Assembly (NCBI RefSeq): GCF_040640155.1
Contig: NZ_JBFABE010000001.1
Coordinates: 186,001 to 250,000, forward strand
Source: Streptosporangium sp040640155
GTDB taxonomy: Bacteria > Actinomycetota > Actinomycetes > Streptosporangiales > Streptosporangiaceae
Direction of reading: 5' to 3'
DNA length: 64,000 nucleotides
Position 1 is the first letter of the stretch; every line of letters starts with the position of its first letter. The position numbers were made by a program, and so were the translations under genes. The notes beneath the pieces were generated by a model. The model made no database searches and was not told the origin of the DNA. It saw only the letters and a list, made by a program, of their open reading frames with translations. Below are positions 1 through 8,011 of this stretch, in pieces.

Positions 1-2
1 TG

Positions 3-614
3 GCGGGCGGCTACGCGATGAACGCCCACGGCTTCACCGAACGCCCGAGCAACGACCTCGACTTCGCCACCGCCGCCGAGACGCCGCTGCCCGAGGTCGC
101 CGAGGGGATGGCCGACGCGTTCCGGCGGGCCGGGCTGGAGGTCACCCTCACCGAGGTCACGCCCAGGATGGGCCGCCTCGTGGTCAGCGACCCGGTGACC
201 GAGCAGAGCTGCGAGTTCGACCTGCTCCGGGAGGCTTTCCAGCAACAGCCCGTGATCGTCGGCGACCTCTCCGTCGTCTCCCTGGACGACGCGGTCGGCC
301 TGAAGATGCGGGCCCTGCACGAGCGCAGCCTCGCCCGGGACGTCATCGACATCGCCTCGGTCTCCCACCTGTACGGCTTCCGCGAGCTGGAACACCTGGC
401 CCGCCTGCACAACGAGGAGTTCTCGCTCGCCGAGCTGGTGATGAGGCTGGAGTTCGTCGACCTGATCGCCGACGAGGACTTCGAGGCCTACGGGGTGGAC
501 GGGGAGCGGATCGCCGGGATCCGCCGGTTCGCCCGCGCCTGGGTGGAGGACATCGGCCTGCGCCGCGCCGAGGAGGGCGACGTGGAGTACGACGACGTTC
601 CCGACCCCGACTGA
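3..614 (+). CDS. AbiEii/AbiGii-type nucleotidyltransferase (5' truncated by window edge)
   Basis: The frame is open to the window edge, and the first visible residues AGGYAMNAHGFTERPSNDLD already form the family's GG(x)nHG-x-R-x-(S/T)-x-D-L-D signature. The true start is therefore upstream and the first in-frame ATG (18) is internal. The signature is the nucleotide-binding loop and metal-binding Asp pair of the MNT/AbiEii fold. Family members act as the toxin of type IV toxin-antitoxin systems, but many actinobacterial copies are solitary housekeeping-like genes. The C-terminus is acidic (EEGDVEYDDVPDPD). No AbiEi-type antitoxin follows; one could lie upstream, outside the window. Confidence 0.68.
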   Translation, partial: AGGYAMNAHGFTERPSNDLDFATAAETPLPEVAEGMADAFRRAGLEVTLTEVTPRMGRLVVSDPVTEQSCEFDLLREAFQQQPVIVGDLSVVSLDDAVGLKMRALHERSLARDVIDIASVSHLYGFRELEHLARLHNEEFSLAELVMRLEFVDLIADEDFEAYGVDGERIAGIRRFARAWVEDIGLRRAEEGDVEYDDVPDPD

Positions 615-840
615 CGGGGGCACCGGACACGCGGTATCGGTGGCGATGCCGGACGCGCGGCACCGCGATGCGCGGCACCGGACACGCCGCACCGGCACCC
701 GGGCCGGAAGTGGTGGCCACCGGGATTCCCGGTGAGAGGAGTGACCACCGGGACGCCGGTGAGAAGCGGGGACATCCGGGACGCATACTCGGTCTCGCGC
801 CGGGCAGTCGAAGGTCCTCTCTGCCGAAGGAGTGCTGATC

Positions 841-1038
841 ATGGGTCTCATGGAGAAGCTCAACCTGCGAGAAATGAAGGCCAAGGCCAAGCTGAAGCTG
901 GGCAGCCGGACGGGCAACCGCCGGTTGGTGGCCGAGGCGAGGACCGAAGAGGCCGAGGCGAAGCTTCTGAAGACCCAGGACGAGATCCTGGACACCGTCG
1001 CGGAGATGCGCAAGGAGTACGGCGCCCGCCGCCGCTGA
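841..1038 (+). CDS. Small basic helical protein of unknown function
   Basis: A 65-residue protein starting at the ATG at 841, 8 nt after an AAGGAG ribosome-binding site (827-832). An in-frame GTG at 832 overlaps that site and is unlikely. The N-terminal half is Lys/Arg-rich (MGLMEKLNLREMKAKAKLKL) and the second half is a charged predicted helix (EARTEEAEAKLLKTQDEILD) ending in RRR. There is no signal peptide or membrane segment. The strong ribosome-binding site and a following hairpin suggest a real monocistronic gene. I do not recognise the family. Confidence 0.55.
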   Translation: MGLMEKLNLREMKAKAKLKLGSRTGNRRLVAEARTEEAEAKLLKTQDEILDTVAEMRKEYGARRR

Positions 1039-1060
1039 CCCCCATCCACCGCACCGGATC

Positions 1061-1119
1061 ACCGGTGTCCCGCCGACGGGCTCGCCTCGGAGCCGACTCC
1101 GCGTCGGCGGGACGCCGGT
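1061..1119 (+). terminator. Hairpin terminator after the small basic protein gene
   Basis: Twelve-bp perfect stem (GTCCCGCCGACG at 1067-1078 with CGTCGGCGGGAC at 1102-1113), extended by ACCGG/CCGGT on the outside, followed by TTTTC at 1119-1123. The loop is about 23 nt. Confidence 0.6.
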
Positions 1120-1191
1120 TTTCGGCTGTCCGGGCCCAATTACTCGTCACTTCATGAGCGGAAATCTCGCGAATTCCGCATGATCGTACAT

Positions 1192-1221
1192 AGACAGAAT
1201 ATATGTCTGTTTGGCTATAGT
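1192..1221 (+). promoter_or_regulatory. AT-rich promoter/operator region upstream of the ACP gene
   Basis: An AT-rich island holds two overlapping inverted repeats, AGACA-N7-TGTCT (1192-1208) and ACAGA-N7-TCTGT (1194-1210), followed by a TATAGT -10-like hexamer at 1216-1221. A TAGACA -35-like hexamer lies at 1191-1196, 19 nt upstream of the -10. The string TGTCTGTTT (1204-1212) recurs at 44.5 and 48.5 kb (see findings). This is inspection only. Confidence 0.35.
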
Positions 1222-1271
1222 CCGGAGGCATTGCAGGGGCGTAAGTGGACCGATCTCTTAAGGGTGGGCGA

Positions 1272-1520
1272 ATGACCAGCCTCGATTCAGCCACGTCCGT
1301 CGTCCGTTCGGCGATCGCCGAGGTCCTGTGCGTGCCGAGCGACCAGGTGAAGCCCGGCGCCTCCATCGCCGACCACCAGATCGACAGCCTGGAATGGGTG
1401 GAGATCTCCGTCATCATCGAGGAGAAGCTGGGCGTCCAGCTCGACCCGGCCGACTTCGCCGGTGCGCGGACCGTGGCCGACATGGCGGGCGTCCTGCACG
1501 CCGCGCTGGCCTCGCGGTGA
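1272..1520 (+). CDS. Acyl carrier protein
   Basis: An 82-residue protein with the carrier-protein motif I-D-S-L-E-W. Ser39 is the expected phosphopantetheine attachment site. Start chosen at ATG 1272, preceded by AGGGTGGGCGA; an in-frame GTG at 1245 would add nine residues with no clear ribosome-binding site. It holds the acyl chain as a thioester for the ketosynthase encoded 54 nt downstream, so the pair probably works together. No ketoreductase, dehydratase, acyltransferase or phosphopantetheinyl transferase is adjacent. The product is therefore unknown and partners must come from elsewhere. The stop codon lies inside a 12-bp tandem repeat. Confidence 0.85.
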   Translation: MTSLDSATSVVRSAIAEVLCVPSDQVKPGASIADHQIDSLEWVEISVIIEEKLGVQLDPADFAGARTVADMAGVLHAALASR

Positions 1521-1559
1521 CGGGCGCGGTGACGGGCGCGGTGACGGGCGCGGTGACGG
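1515..1559 (+). repeat. 12-bp tandem repeat at the ACP/ketosynthase junction
   Basis: Three perfect copies of CGGTGACGGGCG (1515-1550) plus a partial fourth. The ACP stop codon lies in the first copy. GGTGA recurs further on, so several GTG codons precede the chosen ketosynthase start. Confidence 0.85.
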
Positions 1560-1574
1560 CATGGTGACGGCGCG

Positions 1575-2861
1575 GTGACGCGGGTCGTCGTCACCGGGAT
1601 GGGCGTCAAGAGCCCGGCGGGCAACACGACCGCGGACGTCCTCGCCGCGGTGCTCGCGGGCGCCTCGCTCGCCACCGAGATCCCCGGGCTGGCCGACGCG
1701 GGGGTGCCGGTCACGATCGGGTGCCCGCTGGCGCCGTTCGAGCCGCTCGACTACTTCGGCGAGCGTGAGCTGAGGACGCTCGACCGTACCGCCCGGATCG
1801 GTCTCGCCGCGGCGATCGACGCCGTCACCGACGCCGCCGTCGACGGCGTCGACGGCGTCAGCGGCGTCAGGGGTGGCAGCGGCGGCAGCGTCGTCGTCGA
1901 CGGCGGTCTGCCCGGCGAGAGGTGCGGGGTCTACCTGGGCACGGGCGGGGGCGGGTTCGCCACCCTGGAGAACCTGATCGTGGGGCACACGCTGGGCAGG
2001 GAGAAGGTCCCCGTCCACGCGGTCCCGTCGCTGATGTCCAGCTCGACCGCCTCGCGCATCGCGATCAGGTACGGCTTCCGCGGCCCCTGCCTGACCTTCA
2101 ACACCGCCTGCGCCAGCGGGGCCACCGCGATCGGCGAGGCGCTGCGGGCGATCCGCTCCGGGGTGGTCGACTCCGCGGTCGCCGGCGGTCTGGACGCGCT
2201 GCTCTCCCCGCTCGCCATGCACGCCTTCGCCCGCGTCGGCGCGCTGTCGGAGCGGACCCACGCGCCCGCGCGGGCGTGCCGGCCGTTCGACGCCGACCGG
2301 GACGGCTTCGTCATGGGGGAGGGGGCGGCGTTCCTCGTCCTGGAGCGCGCCGACCTCGCCCGGGCGCGTGGGGCCCGCGTCCACGGCGAGGTCGCCGGGT
2401 ACGGGGCCAACTGCGACGCGAACCACATCGTGGCGCCGCTGCGGGACGGTTCGGTCGCGGCCGAGTGCATGCGCGCGGCCCTGCGCGACGCCGGGCTCGG
2501 TCCCGCCGACATCGGTCACGTCAACGCGCACGGCACCTCGACCCCGCACAACGACAGCGCCGAGGCCGCGGCCCTGCACGCCTGCTTCGACGGGGCCAGG
2601 CCCGTCGTGACCTCGACCAAGGGCGTGACCGGGCACCTCGTCGGCGGCGCCGGGGCGCTGGAGGCGGTCATCGCCCTGCTGGCGGCCCGGGAGGGGCTGG
2701 TCCCGCCGACCGCCAACTTCACCGGCGGCCCCGAGGCCGACCTCCTCGACATCGTCCACGGCGAGCCCCGGCCCGTCCCCGCCGCCCCGGTGCTGTCCAA
2801 CTCCTTCGGTTTCGGGGGCAGCAACGCCTGCCTGGTCCTGAACCCCGCGCCGCGCTCCTGA
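1575..2861 (+). CDS. Beta-ketoacyl-ACP synthase (KAS II / FabF-like)
   Basis: A 428-residue thiolase-fold ketosynthase that performs decarboxylating Claisen condensation on ACP-bound chains. The full catalytic triad is visible: Cys179 in NTACASG, His319 in VNAHGTSTPHND and His354 in TKGVTGHLVGGAGALE. The C-terminal glycine loop NSFGFGGSNA is also present. With the Cys intact it is an active synthase, not a chain-length factor. A Gly/Ser/Val-rich stretch at about residues 90-110 is a lineage-specific insertion. It lies 54 nt after the ACP gene, so the two are probably co-transcribed. The GTG start is uncertain because the upstream tandem repeat supplies several alternatives. Confidence 0.85.
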   Translation: MTRVVVTGMGVKSPAGNTTADVLAAVLAGASLATEIPGLADAGVPVTIGCPLAPFEPLDYFGERELRTLDRTARIGLAAAIDAVTDAAVDGVDGVSGVRGGSGGSVVVDGGLPGERCGVYLGTGGGGFATLENLIVGHTLGREKVPVHAVPSLMSSSTASRIAIRYGFRGPCLTFNTACASGATAIGEALRAIRSGVVDSAVAGGLDALLSPLAMHAFARVGALSERTHAPARACRPFDADRDGFVMGEGAAFLVLERADLARARGARVHGEVAGYGANCDANHIVAPLRDGSVAAECMRAALRDAGLGPADIGHVNAHGTSTPHNDSAEAAALHACFDGARPVVTSTKGVTGHLVGGAGALEAVIALLAAREGLVPPTANFTGGPEADLLDIVHGEPRPVPAAPVLSNSFGFGGSNACLVLNPAPRS

Positions 2862-2955
2862 CCGTCCCGTAGCGCCCACCTCCCCGTCCGGCGCGCCCAC
2901 CTGCGCGTCCACGCCCGTGTCCGGTGTGTCCACGTCCATGTCCACACCCCTTTGT

Positions 2956-2999
2956 GTCAATTGAAGTTGACGACACCCGCTCAGTCAACTTATGTTGAC
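2956..2999. promoter_or_regulatory. Two palindromic operators upstream of the ABC transporter gene
   Basis: Two 16-bp inverted repeats: GTCAA-TTGAAG-TTGAC (2956-2971) and the perfect-armed GTCAAC-TTAT-GTTGAC (2984-2999). Their centres are 28 bp apart. They sit 50-95 nt upstream of the ABC gene start in an otherwise GC-rich stretch, which suggests binding of a dimeric repressor (MarR- or TetR-type). No regulator gene is adjacent. Confidence 0.5.
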
Positions 3000-3049
3000 G
3001 CCATCGATTCCCGTCCGCGGGACAAGGACGAAACGCCCGGAGTGAGCAC

Positions 3050-4837
3050 ATGCGCGGTAGACAGGAAGGGCGGCCGAAGGCCGATCATGTCGTTTCAGAG
3101 GGGGTCGCATTGCCCGAGACCGCGTCCTGGCGGCTGCTGGTCGACTACGTACGGCCGCACCGCCGGGCACTGCTGCTGGGCGGGACGCTCACCCTGGTGG
3201 GCTCGCTGGCCGGGCTCGCGATGCCGCTGCTGGCCAAGGCGGTCATCGACGCCTTCGGCGAGCGCGGCTCCCTGCTCGGCCCGGTGCTGGGCCTGACCGC
3301 CGCCGTGATCGCGGGCGCGGCCATCGGCGCGCTGGGCAACTACGTGATGGAGCGGATGGGCGAGGGCATCGTCTTCTCGGCCCGCCGCCGCCTGGTCGAC
3401 CGGATCCTGCGGCTGCGGGTGTCGGAGGTCGACCGGCTCAAGCCCGGGGACCTGATGTCCCGGGTCACCTCCGACACCACGCTGCTGCGGGCGGTGTTCA
3501 CCAACGGCGTGGTCGAGATGGTCAGCTCGGTGTTCATGCTGATCGGCGCCATCGTGCTGATGGCGATCATGGACGGGCTGCTGCTCCTCATCACGCTCGG
3601 CGTGCTGGTCCTGGTCGGCGGGATGGTCGGCCTGATCATGCCCCGCATCCGGGAGGCGTCCGTGCAGGCGCAGGCCGCGGTCGGCGAGATGGGCGCGGTG
3701 CTGGACCGGGTGCTCCAGGCGTTCCGTACGGTCAAGGCCAGCGGCGCCGAGGGACGGGAGATCGCCACGGTGGGCGCGGCGGCCCGCGAGGCGCGCGACC
3801 GGGGGATCGCCGTCGCCTGGCTCAACTCCATCGCCGGCATCTCGGCGTGGGTCTCGGCGCAGCTCGCCTTCGTGGCCGTGCTCGGCGTGGGCGGTGCCCG
3901 CGTCGCCTCCGGCTCGCTGGAGGTCTCCTCGCTGATCGCCTTCCTGCTCTACCTGTTCTACCTGGTGGCCCCCATCGGCCAGCTCGTCCAGGGCGTCACG
4001 CAGCTGCAAAACGGCCTGGCCGCGGCCGAGCGGATCCGCGAGATCGAGGAGCTGCCCGCCGAGGCGGCGGACGGCGCGGTCTACCGGGCGGGAGGGGAGC
4101 CGGCCGGCGTCGTCTTCGAGGGGGTGGCCTTCCGCTACGGCGGCGACCGGCCGGTCGTCCACGACGACGTCTCCTTCGAGGTGCCCGCGGGCGGCCTGAC
4201 CGCGCTGGTGGGCCCCTCCGGGGCGGGCAAGTCCACGGTCTTCTCCCTGCTGGAGAGGTTCTACGAGCGGCAGGCCGGGTCGATCAGGATCGACGGCCGC
4301 GACATCGAGGACTGGCCGCTGGCCGAGCTGCGCGCCTGCCTCGGGTACGTCGAGCAGGACGCGCCGGTGCTGGACGGCACCCTCAGGGAGAACCTGGTCT
4401 TCGCCGCGCCCGATGTGGACGAGGCCGCCATCAGGCGGGTGCTCGCCCGCACCCACCTCGAGGACCTGGTCTCCCGCCTCCCCGAGGGTCTGGACACCAG
4501 GGTCGGGCACCGTGGGATCATGCTCTCCGGCGGCGAGCGCCAGCGGGTCGCCATCGCCCGGGCCCTGCTGCGCGGCCCCCGGCTGCTCCTGCTGGACGAG
4601 GCCACCTCCCAGCTCGACGCGGTCAACGAGCTGCGGCTGCGCGAGGTGATCGCAGAGGTGGCGTCGGAGACGACCGTCCTGGTGATCGCCCACCGTCTCT
4701 CCACGGTGACCGGAGCCGGCCGGATCGTGGTCATGGAGGCCGGCCGGGTGCGGGCCGTGGGCACCCACGACGAGCTGCTCGCCGACGACGCCCTCTACCG
4801 TGAGCTGGCCGCCACCCAGTTCCTGCTGCCCACCTGA
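3050..4837 (+). CDS. ABC exporter half-transporter (fused membrane and ATPase domains)
   Basis: A 595-residue type IV exporter half-molecule that should work as a dimer. The N-terminal domain has about six membrane helices (residues 25-320). The ATPase follows: Walker A GPSGAGKST (388-396), signature LSGGERQR (from 492), Walker B LLLLDEAT with Asp516/Glu517, and the switch His in VIAHRLST. All catalytic residues are present. The family exports lipids, peptides or drugs; the substrate cannot be read from sequence. It stands alone behind two palindromic operators, so induction by a ligand-responsive repressor is likely. A second in-frame start (GTG 3104) could give a shorter protein. Confidence 0.88.
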   Translation: MRGRQEGRPKADHVVSEGVALPETASWRLLVDYVRPHRRALLLGGTLTLVGSLAGLAMPLLAKAVIDAFGERGSLLGPVLGLTAAVIAGAAIGALGNYVMERMGEGIVFSARRRLVDRILRLRVSEVDRLKPGDLMSRVTSDTTLLRAVFTNGVVEMVSSVFMLIGAIVLMAIMDGLLLLITLGVLVLVGGMVGLIMPRIREASVQAQAAVGEMGAVLDRVLQAFRTVKASGAEGREIATVGAAAREARDRGIAVAWLNSIAGISAWVSAQLAFVAVLGVGGARVASGSLEVSSLIAFLLYLFYLVAPIGQLVQGVTQLQNGLAAAERIREIEELPAEAADGAVYRAGGEPAGVVFEGVAFRYGGDRPVVHDDVSFEVPAGGLTALVGPSGAGKSTVFSLLERFYERQAGSIRIDGRDIEDWPLAELRACLGYVEQDAPVLDGTLRENLVFAAPDVDEAAIRRVLARTHLEDLVSRLPEGLDTRVGHRGIMLSGGERQRVAIARALLRGPRLLLLDEATSQLDAVNELRLREVIAEVASETTVLVIAHRLSTVTGAGRIVVMEAGRVRAVGTHDELLADDALYRELAATQFLLPT

Positions 4838-4868
4838 GCGCCCCGGCCGTCCCCGTCGCCCCGCCCGG

Positions 4869-4906
4869 CCCGCCGCCCCGCGCGACCGGCCGCGCGGGGC
4901 GGCGGG
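4869..4906 (+). terminator. Strong hairpin terminator after the ABC exporter gene
   Basis: A perfect 16-bp GC-only stem (CCCGCCGCCCCGCGCG at 4869-4884 and its complement at 4891-4906) with a 6-nt loop, 32 nt after the stop codon. No U-tract follows, which is common in high-GC actinomycetes. Confidence 0.7.
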
Positions 4907-5210
4907 TGAACGCATCGCACGGTCATCGGCTCGGTTGTGCAAATTAATATCGTCCAAAAAGAATAATGCGGACATTGGTCCGGCGAGTTGATTCGCCGTC
5001 CGGTGAACCGGGCATCCCGCCAGTGCGAAGCCTCTCCTTCGCACCGGGGCGCCCATCGGGCGCGCGCCGCATTCGATCTCCCGACCCCGTCCGTGCGGGA
5101 CGAGAGCCGGGGCGTGACGATCGTTACGGCTACCACCAGGGGTGTCGTGGGCGCGCTTGCCCGCGGCACCCCGTCCCTGGGTTGACCCGCGGTCCCCGCG
5201 TGACCAAGTA
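4907..5210 (+). other. Intergenic leader upstream of hutU
   Basis: About 300 bp without a gene. It holds an AT-rich island at 4935-4975 and, nearer hutU, a TTGACC -35-like hexamer at 5182-5187. An AAGTAT sequence lies 18 nt further on (5206-5211), just before the hut operator. An open frame runs through into hutU, but its predicted peptide is Arg/Pro-rich and resembles no protein. Confidence 0.4.
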
Positions 5211-5226
5211 TGAATGCGTTCATTCA
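5211..5226. promoter_or_regulatory. Hut operator 1 (TGAATGCGTTCATTCA)
   Basis: A 16-bp near-perfect palindrome (arms TGAATG[C]/TCATTCA, centre GT) overlapping the presumed -10/+1 of hutU, 21 nt before its start. It is 15/16 identical to the site at 11593-11608 before the second hut operon, so the two operons probably share a repressor. Confidence 0.6.
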
Positions 5227-5247
5227 TCTCCGATGGGGAGGTCGGGC

Positions 5248-6903
5248 ATGACCGGCAGCAGGGTTGTGCGCGCGCCGCGCGGTACCACGCTCACCGCCAA
5301 GGGGTGGCCGCAGGAGGCCGCGCTCCGCATGATCCAGAACAATCTGGACCCCGAGGTCGCCGAGCATCCGGAGGAGCTCGTCGTCTACGGCGGCTCGGGA
5401 AAGGCCGCCCGCGACTGGCGGTCCTTCGACGCGATCACACGCACCCTGACGACCCTGGAGGGCGACGAGACGCTGCTGGTGCAGTCCGGCCGTCCCGTCG
5501 GCGTGTTCCGCACCCACGAGTGGGCCCCGCGGGTGCTCATCGCCAACTCCAACCTGGTGCCCGACTGGGCGAACTGGGAGGAGTTCCGGCGGCTGGAGGC
5601 CGCCGGGCTGACCATGTACGGGCAGATGACCGCCGGTTCCTGGATCTACATCGGCACCCAGGGCATCCTGCAGGGCACCTACGAGACCTTCGGCGCCGTC
5701 GCCGCCAAGCGGTTCGGCGGCAGCCTGGCGGGCACGATCACGCTGACCGCCGGGCTGGGCGGCATGGGCGGCGCCCAGCCGCTGGCCGTGACCATGAACG
5801 GCGGCGTCGTGATCTGCGTCGACTGCGACCCCCGGTCGATCGACCGGCGCATCGAGCACCGCTACCTGGACGTCCGCGCCGCCGACCTGGACGAGGCGCT
5901 GCGCCTGGCGTACGACGCCCGTGACCGGCGCGAGCCGTTGAGCATCGGCGTGGAGGGCAACGCGGCCGAGATCGTGCCCGAGCTGCTGCGCAGGGGCGCC
6001 GAGATCGACGTCGTCACCGACCAGACCTCCGCCCACGACCCGCTCATGTACCTGCCGGCCGGCGTCGCCTTCGAGGACATGGCCGACGAGCGCGCCAAGG
6101 ACCCGGCCGGTTTCACCCTCAGGGCGCGCGAGTCGATGGCCGCGCACGTGGAGGCCATGGTCGGCTTCCAGGACGCCGGAGCCGAGGTCTTCGACTACGG
6201 CAACTCGATCCGGGGGGAGGCGCGGCTCGCGGGCTACACGCGCGCGTTCGACTTCCCCGGCTTCGTGCCCGCCTACATCCGGCCGCTGTTCTGCGAGGGC
6301 AAGGGGCCGTTCCGCTGGGCCGCGCTGTCGGGGTCGGCCTCCGACATCGCCAGGACCGACCGCGCGATCCTGGAGCTGTTCCCCGACAACGAGCCGCTCG
6401 CCCGGTGGATCCGGCTGGCGGGGGAGAAGGTCCACTTCCAGGGCCTGCCCGCCCGCATCTGCTGGCTCGGCTACGGCGAGCGCCACCTGGCCGGGGAGCG
6501 GTTCAACGACATGGTCGCCTCCGGGGAGATCGAGGCCCCGCTGGTGATCGGCCGCGACCATCTCGACTGCGGGAGCGTCGCGAGCCCGTACCGGGAGACC
6601 GAGGGCATGGCCGACGGCTCCGACGCGATCGCCGACTGGCCGCTGCTGAACGCCATGCTGAACGTCGCCTCCGGCGCCGCGTGGGTCTCCATCCACCACG
6701 GCGGCGGGGTCGGCATCGGCCGCTCCATCCACGCCGGCCAGGTCACGGTCGCCGACGGCACCCGGCTCGCCGCCGAGAAGCTGGAGCGGGTCCTCACCAA
6801 CGACCCGGGCACCGGGGTCATCCGTCACGTCGACGCCGGGTACGACGAGGCCGCCGTCGTGGCCTCCGAGCGGGGCGTGCGCGTCCCGATGCGCGAGTCC
6901 TGA
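5248..6903 (+). CDS. hutU: Urocanate hydratase
   Basis: A 551-residue, full-length cytosolic urocanase. It adds water to urocanate to give 4-imidazolone-5-propionate, the second step of histidine degradation, using tightly bound NAD+ as an electrophile. The family signature FQGLPARICWLGYGER is present with the active-site Cys405, as is RDHLDCGSVASPYRET. Start chosen at ATG 5248, 6 nt after GGGGAGG; ATG 5233 lacks a ribosome-binding site. The hut operator lies directly upstream. HutH, which makes urocanate, is not in the window. HutI and HutF are encoded 7-9 kb downstream under a matching operator. Confidence 0.95.
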   Translation: MTGSRVVRAPRGTTLTAKGWPQEAALRMIQNNLDPEVAEHPEELVVYGGSGKAARDWRSFDAITRTLTTLEGDETLLVQSGRPVGVFRTHEWAPRVLIANSNLVPDWANWEEFRRLEAAGLTMYGQMTAGSWIYIGTQGILQGTYETFGAVAAKRFGGSLAGTITLTAGLGGMGGAQPLAVTMNGGVVICVDCDPRSIDRRIEHRYLDVRAADLDEALRLAYDARDRREPLSIGVEGNAAEIVPELLRRGAEIDVVTDQTSAHDPLMYLPAGVAFEDMADERAKDPAGFTLRARESMAAHVEAMVGFQDAGAEVFDYGNSIRGEARLAGYTRAFDFPGFVPAYIRPLFCEGKGPFRWAALSGSASDIARTDRAILELFPDNEPLARWIRLAGEKVHFQGLPARICWLGYGERHLAGERFNDMVASGEIEAPLVIGRDHLDCGSVASPYRETEGMADGSDAIADWPLLNAMLNVASGAAWVSIHHGGGVGIGRSIHAGQVTVADGTRLAAEKLERVLTNDPGTGVIRHVDAGYDEAAVVASERGVRVPMRES

Positions 6904-7055
6904 CGGTCCGGGCCACGAGTCCCGCCGGCCGGGCGGGACGACGCCGCGCCCGGCGGGGACACGCGGGCGTCCCGGCCGGGTACGCGAGCGGGGCGGGGGA
7001 AGGCCCGTGGGGCGGGAGGGGAATGCGGGTGGGTCACCGAGCGGTTGGAGGGGGC

Positions 7056-7880
7056 GTGGCGGAGGGACTCGACCGGTTTCTGGAGGGGCGGCGGCTCTCG
7101 CCCGCGCAGCGGCGGATCGCGCGCTACCTGGGTGACCACCTGTCCGAGGCCATCTTCCTGTCCAGCGTGGAGCTCGCCGAGCGCGCCGGGGTGAGCCAGC
7201 CGTCGGTGACCCGGTTCGCGATGGTGCTCGGCTTCGCGGGCTACCCCGAGCTCCGGCAGGCGCTGCGGCCGCTGGTCGTGGGCGGGCGGAGCCCGTCGCG
7301 GTCCAACGGCCTGCAGGCCGCGATCGACGCGGAGATCGACAACCTGCGGAGCGTACGCGAGGCGCTGGCCGACCCCTCCGACCTCGTGGGACTGGGCACC
7401 GCCCTGGCCGGATGCGAACCCCTGCCCGTGCTGGGCCTGCGGGTCTCCAGCGGCCTGGCCACCACGTTCGCCTACTTCGCCCGCCGGATCCACCCCGACG
7501 TCCGCCTGCTCACCCACGGCGGGTCGGAACTGGCCGACGGCCTGCACGCCGCGCGCCGGGCGGGGGCCGGCTGGCTGCTGGCGGTGGTCCTGCCCCGCTA
7601 CCCGGCCGAGGCCGTGCGGGCCCTCCTCGCCGCCCGCGAGCTGGGCCTGCGCGTCGCCGTGATCACCGACCGGCAGGACGTGCCGTTCGAGGCGGACGTG
7701 GTCCTGGCCGCCCCCGTGGGCGAGCGGCTCGTCTTCGACTCGCACGCGGCGCCCCTGGCCCTGGCCATGGTGCTGGTCGAGGCCATGGCCGACGCCGCGC
7801 CGCTGCGTACCCAGGCCCGGCTGGAGGAGTACGAGCGGATGACCGAGCAGGCGCGGGTCTTCACCGAGCACCTCGGCTGA
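7056..7880 (+). CDS. RpiR/MurR-family regulator (HTH + SIS); candidate hut regulator
   Basis: A 274-residue protein. The N-terminal helix-turn-helix (about residues 5-80) contains ELAERAGVSQPSVTRFAMVLGF. A C-terminal SIS sugar-phosphate-type sensing domain spans about 110-260. Start GTG 7056 is chosen for its GGAGG at 7047-7051; ATG 7023 has a Shine-Dalgarno only 2 nt away. It follows hutU on the same strand. RpiR regulators generally bind palindromes and sense a pathway intermediate, so this is the natural candidate to bind the two hut palindromes. That link is inference from position. Confidence 0.8.
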   Translation: MAEGLDRFLEGRRLSPAQRRIARYLGDHLSEAIFLSSVELAERAGVSQPSVTRFAMVLGFAGYPELRQALRPLVVGGRSPSRSNGLQAAIDAEIDNLRSVREALADPSDLVGLGTALAGCEPLPVLGLRVSSGLATTFAYFARRIHPDVRLLTHGGSELADGLHAARRAGAGWLLAVVLPRYPAEAVRALLAARELGLRVAVITDRQDVPFEADVVLAAPVGERLVFDSHAAPLALAMVLVEAMADAAPLRTQARLEEYERMTEQARVFTEHLG

Positions 7881-7904
7881 CGCTCCGGCCGTCCCGCCTG
7901 AACC

Positions 7905-7955
7905 GGCCGACCGGGCCCGCCGGCCGACCGGGCCCGCCGGCCGACCGGGCCCGCC
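7905..7955. repeat. 17-bp tandem repeat between convergent genes
   Basis: Three perfect, contiguous copies of GGCCGACCGGGCCCGCC, each with a GGGCCC palindrome, in the 131-bp gap between the convergent RpiR and ABC permease genes. Transcripts from either side could fold there, so the array may act as a bidirectional terminator. Confidence 0.85.
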
Positions 7956-8011
7956 GGATGGCCGGATCGGCGGGGCCGGCCGGGGTCGCGGGGCCGGCCG
8001 GGTGCGCCGCC

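Noticed and set aside
1287..2960. 557-codon open frame on the minus strand opposite the ketosynthase
   Set aside because: Asp/Gly/Val/Arg-rich sequence without motifs; a shadow of the plus-strand gene caused by high third-position GC.
3095..5227. 710-codon minus-strand open frame
   Set aside because: Antisense to the ABC exporter; the protein-like frame with Walker motifs is on the plus strand.
4966..5247. N-terminal extension of hutU to 4966
   Set aside because: Arg/Pro-rich peptide unlike urocanase; the start at 5248 has a ribosome-binding site and gives normal length.
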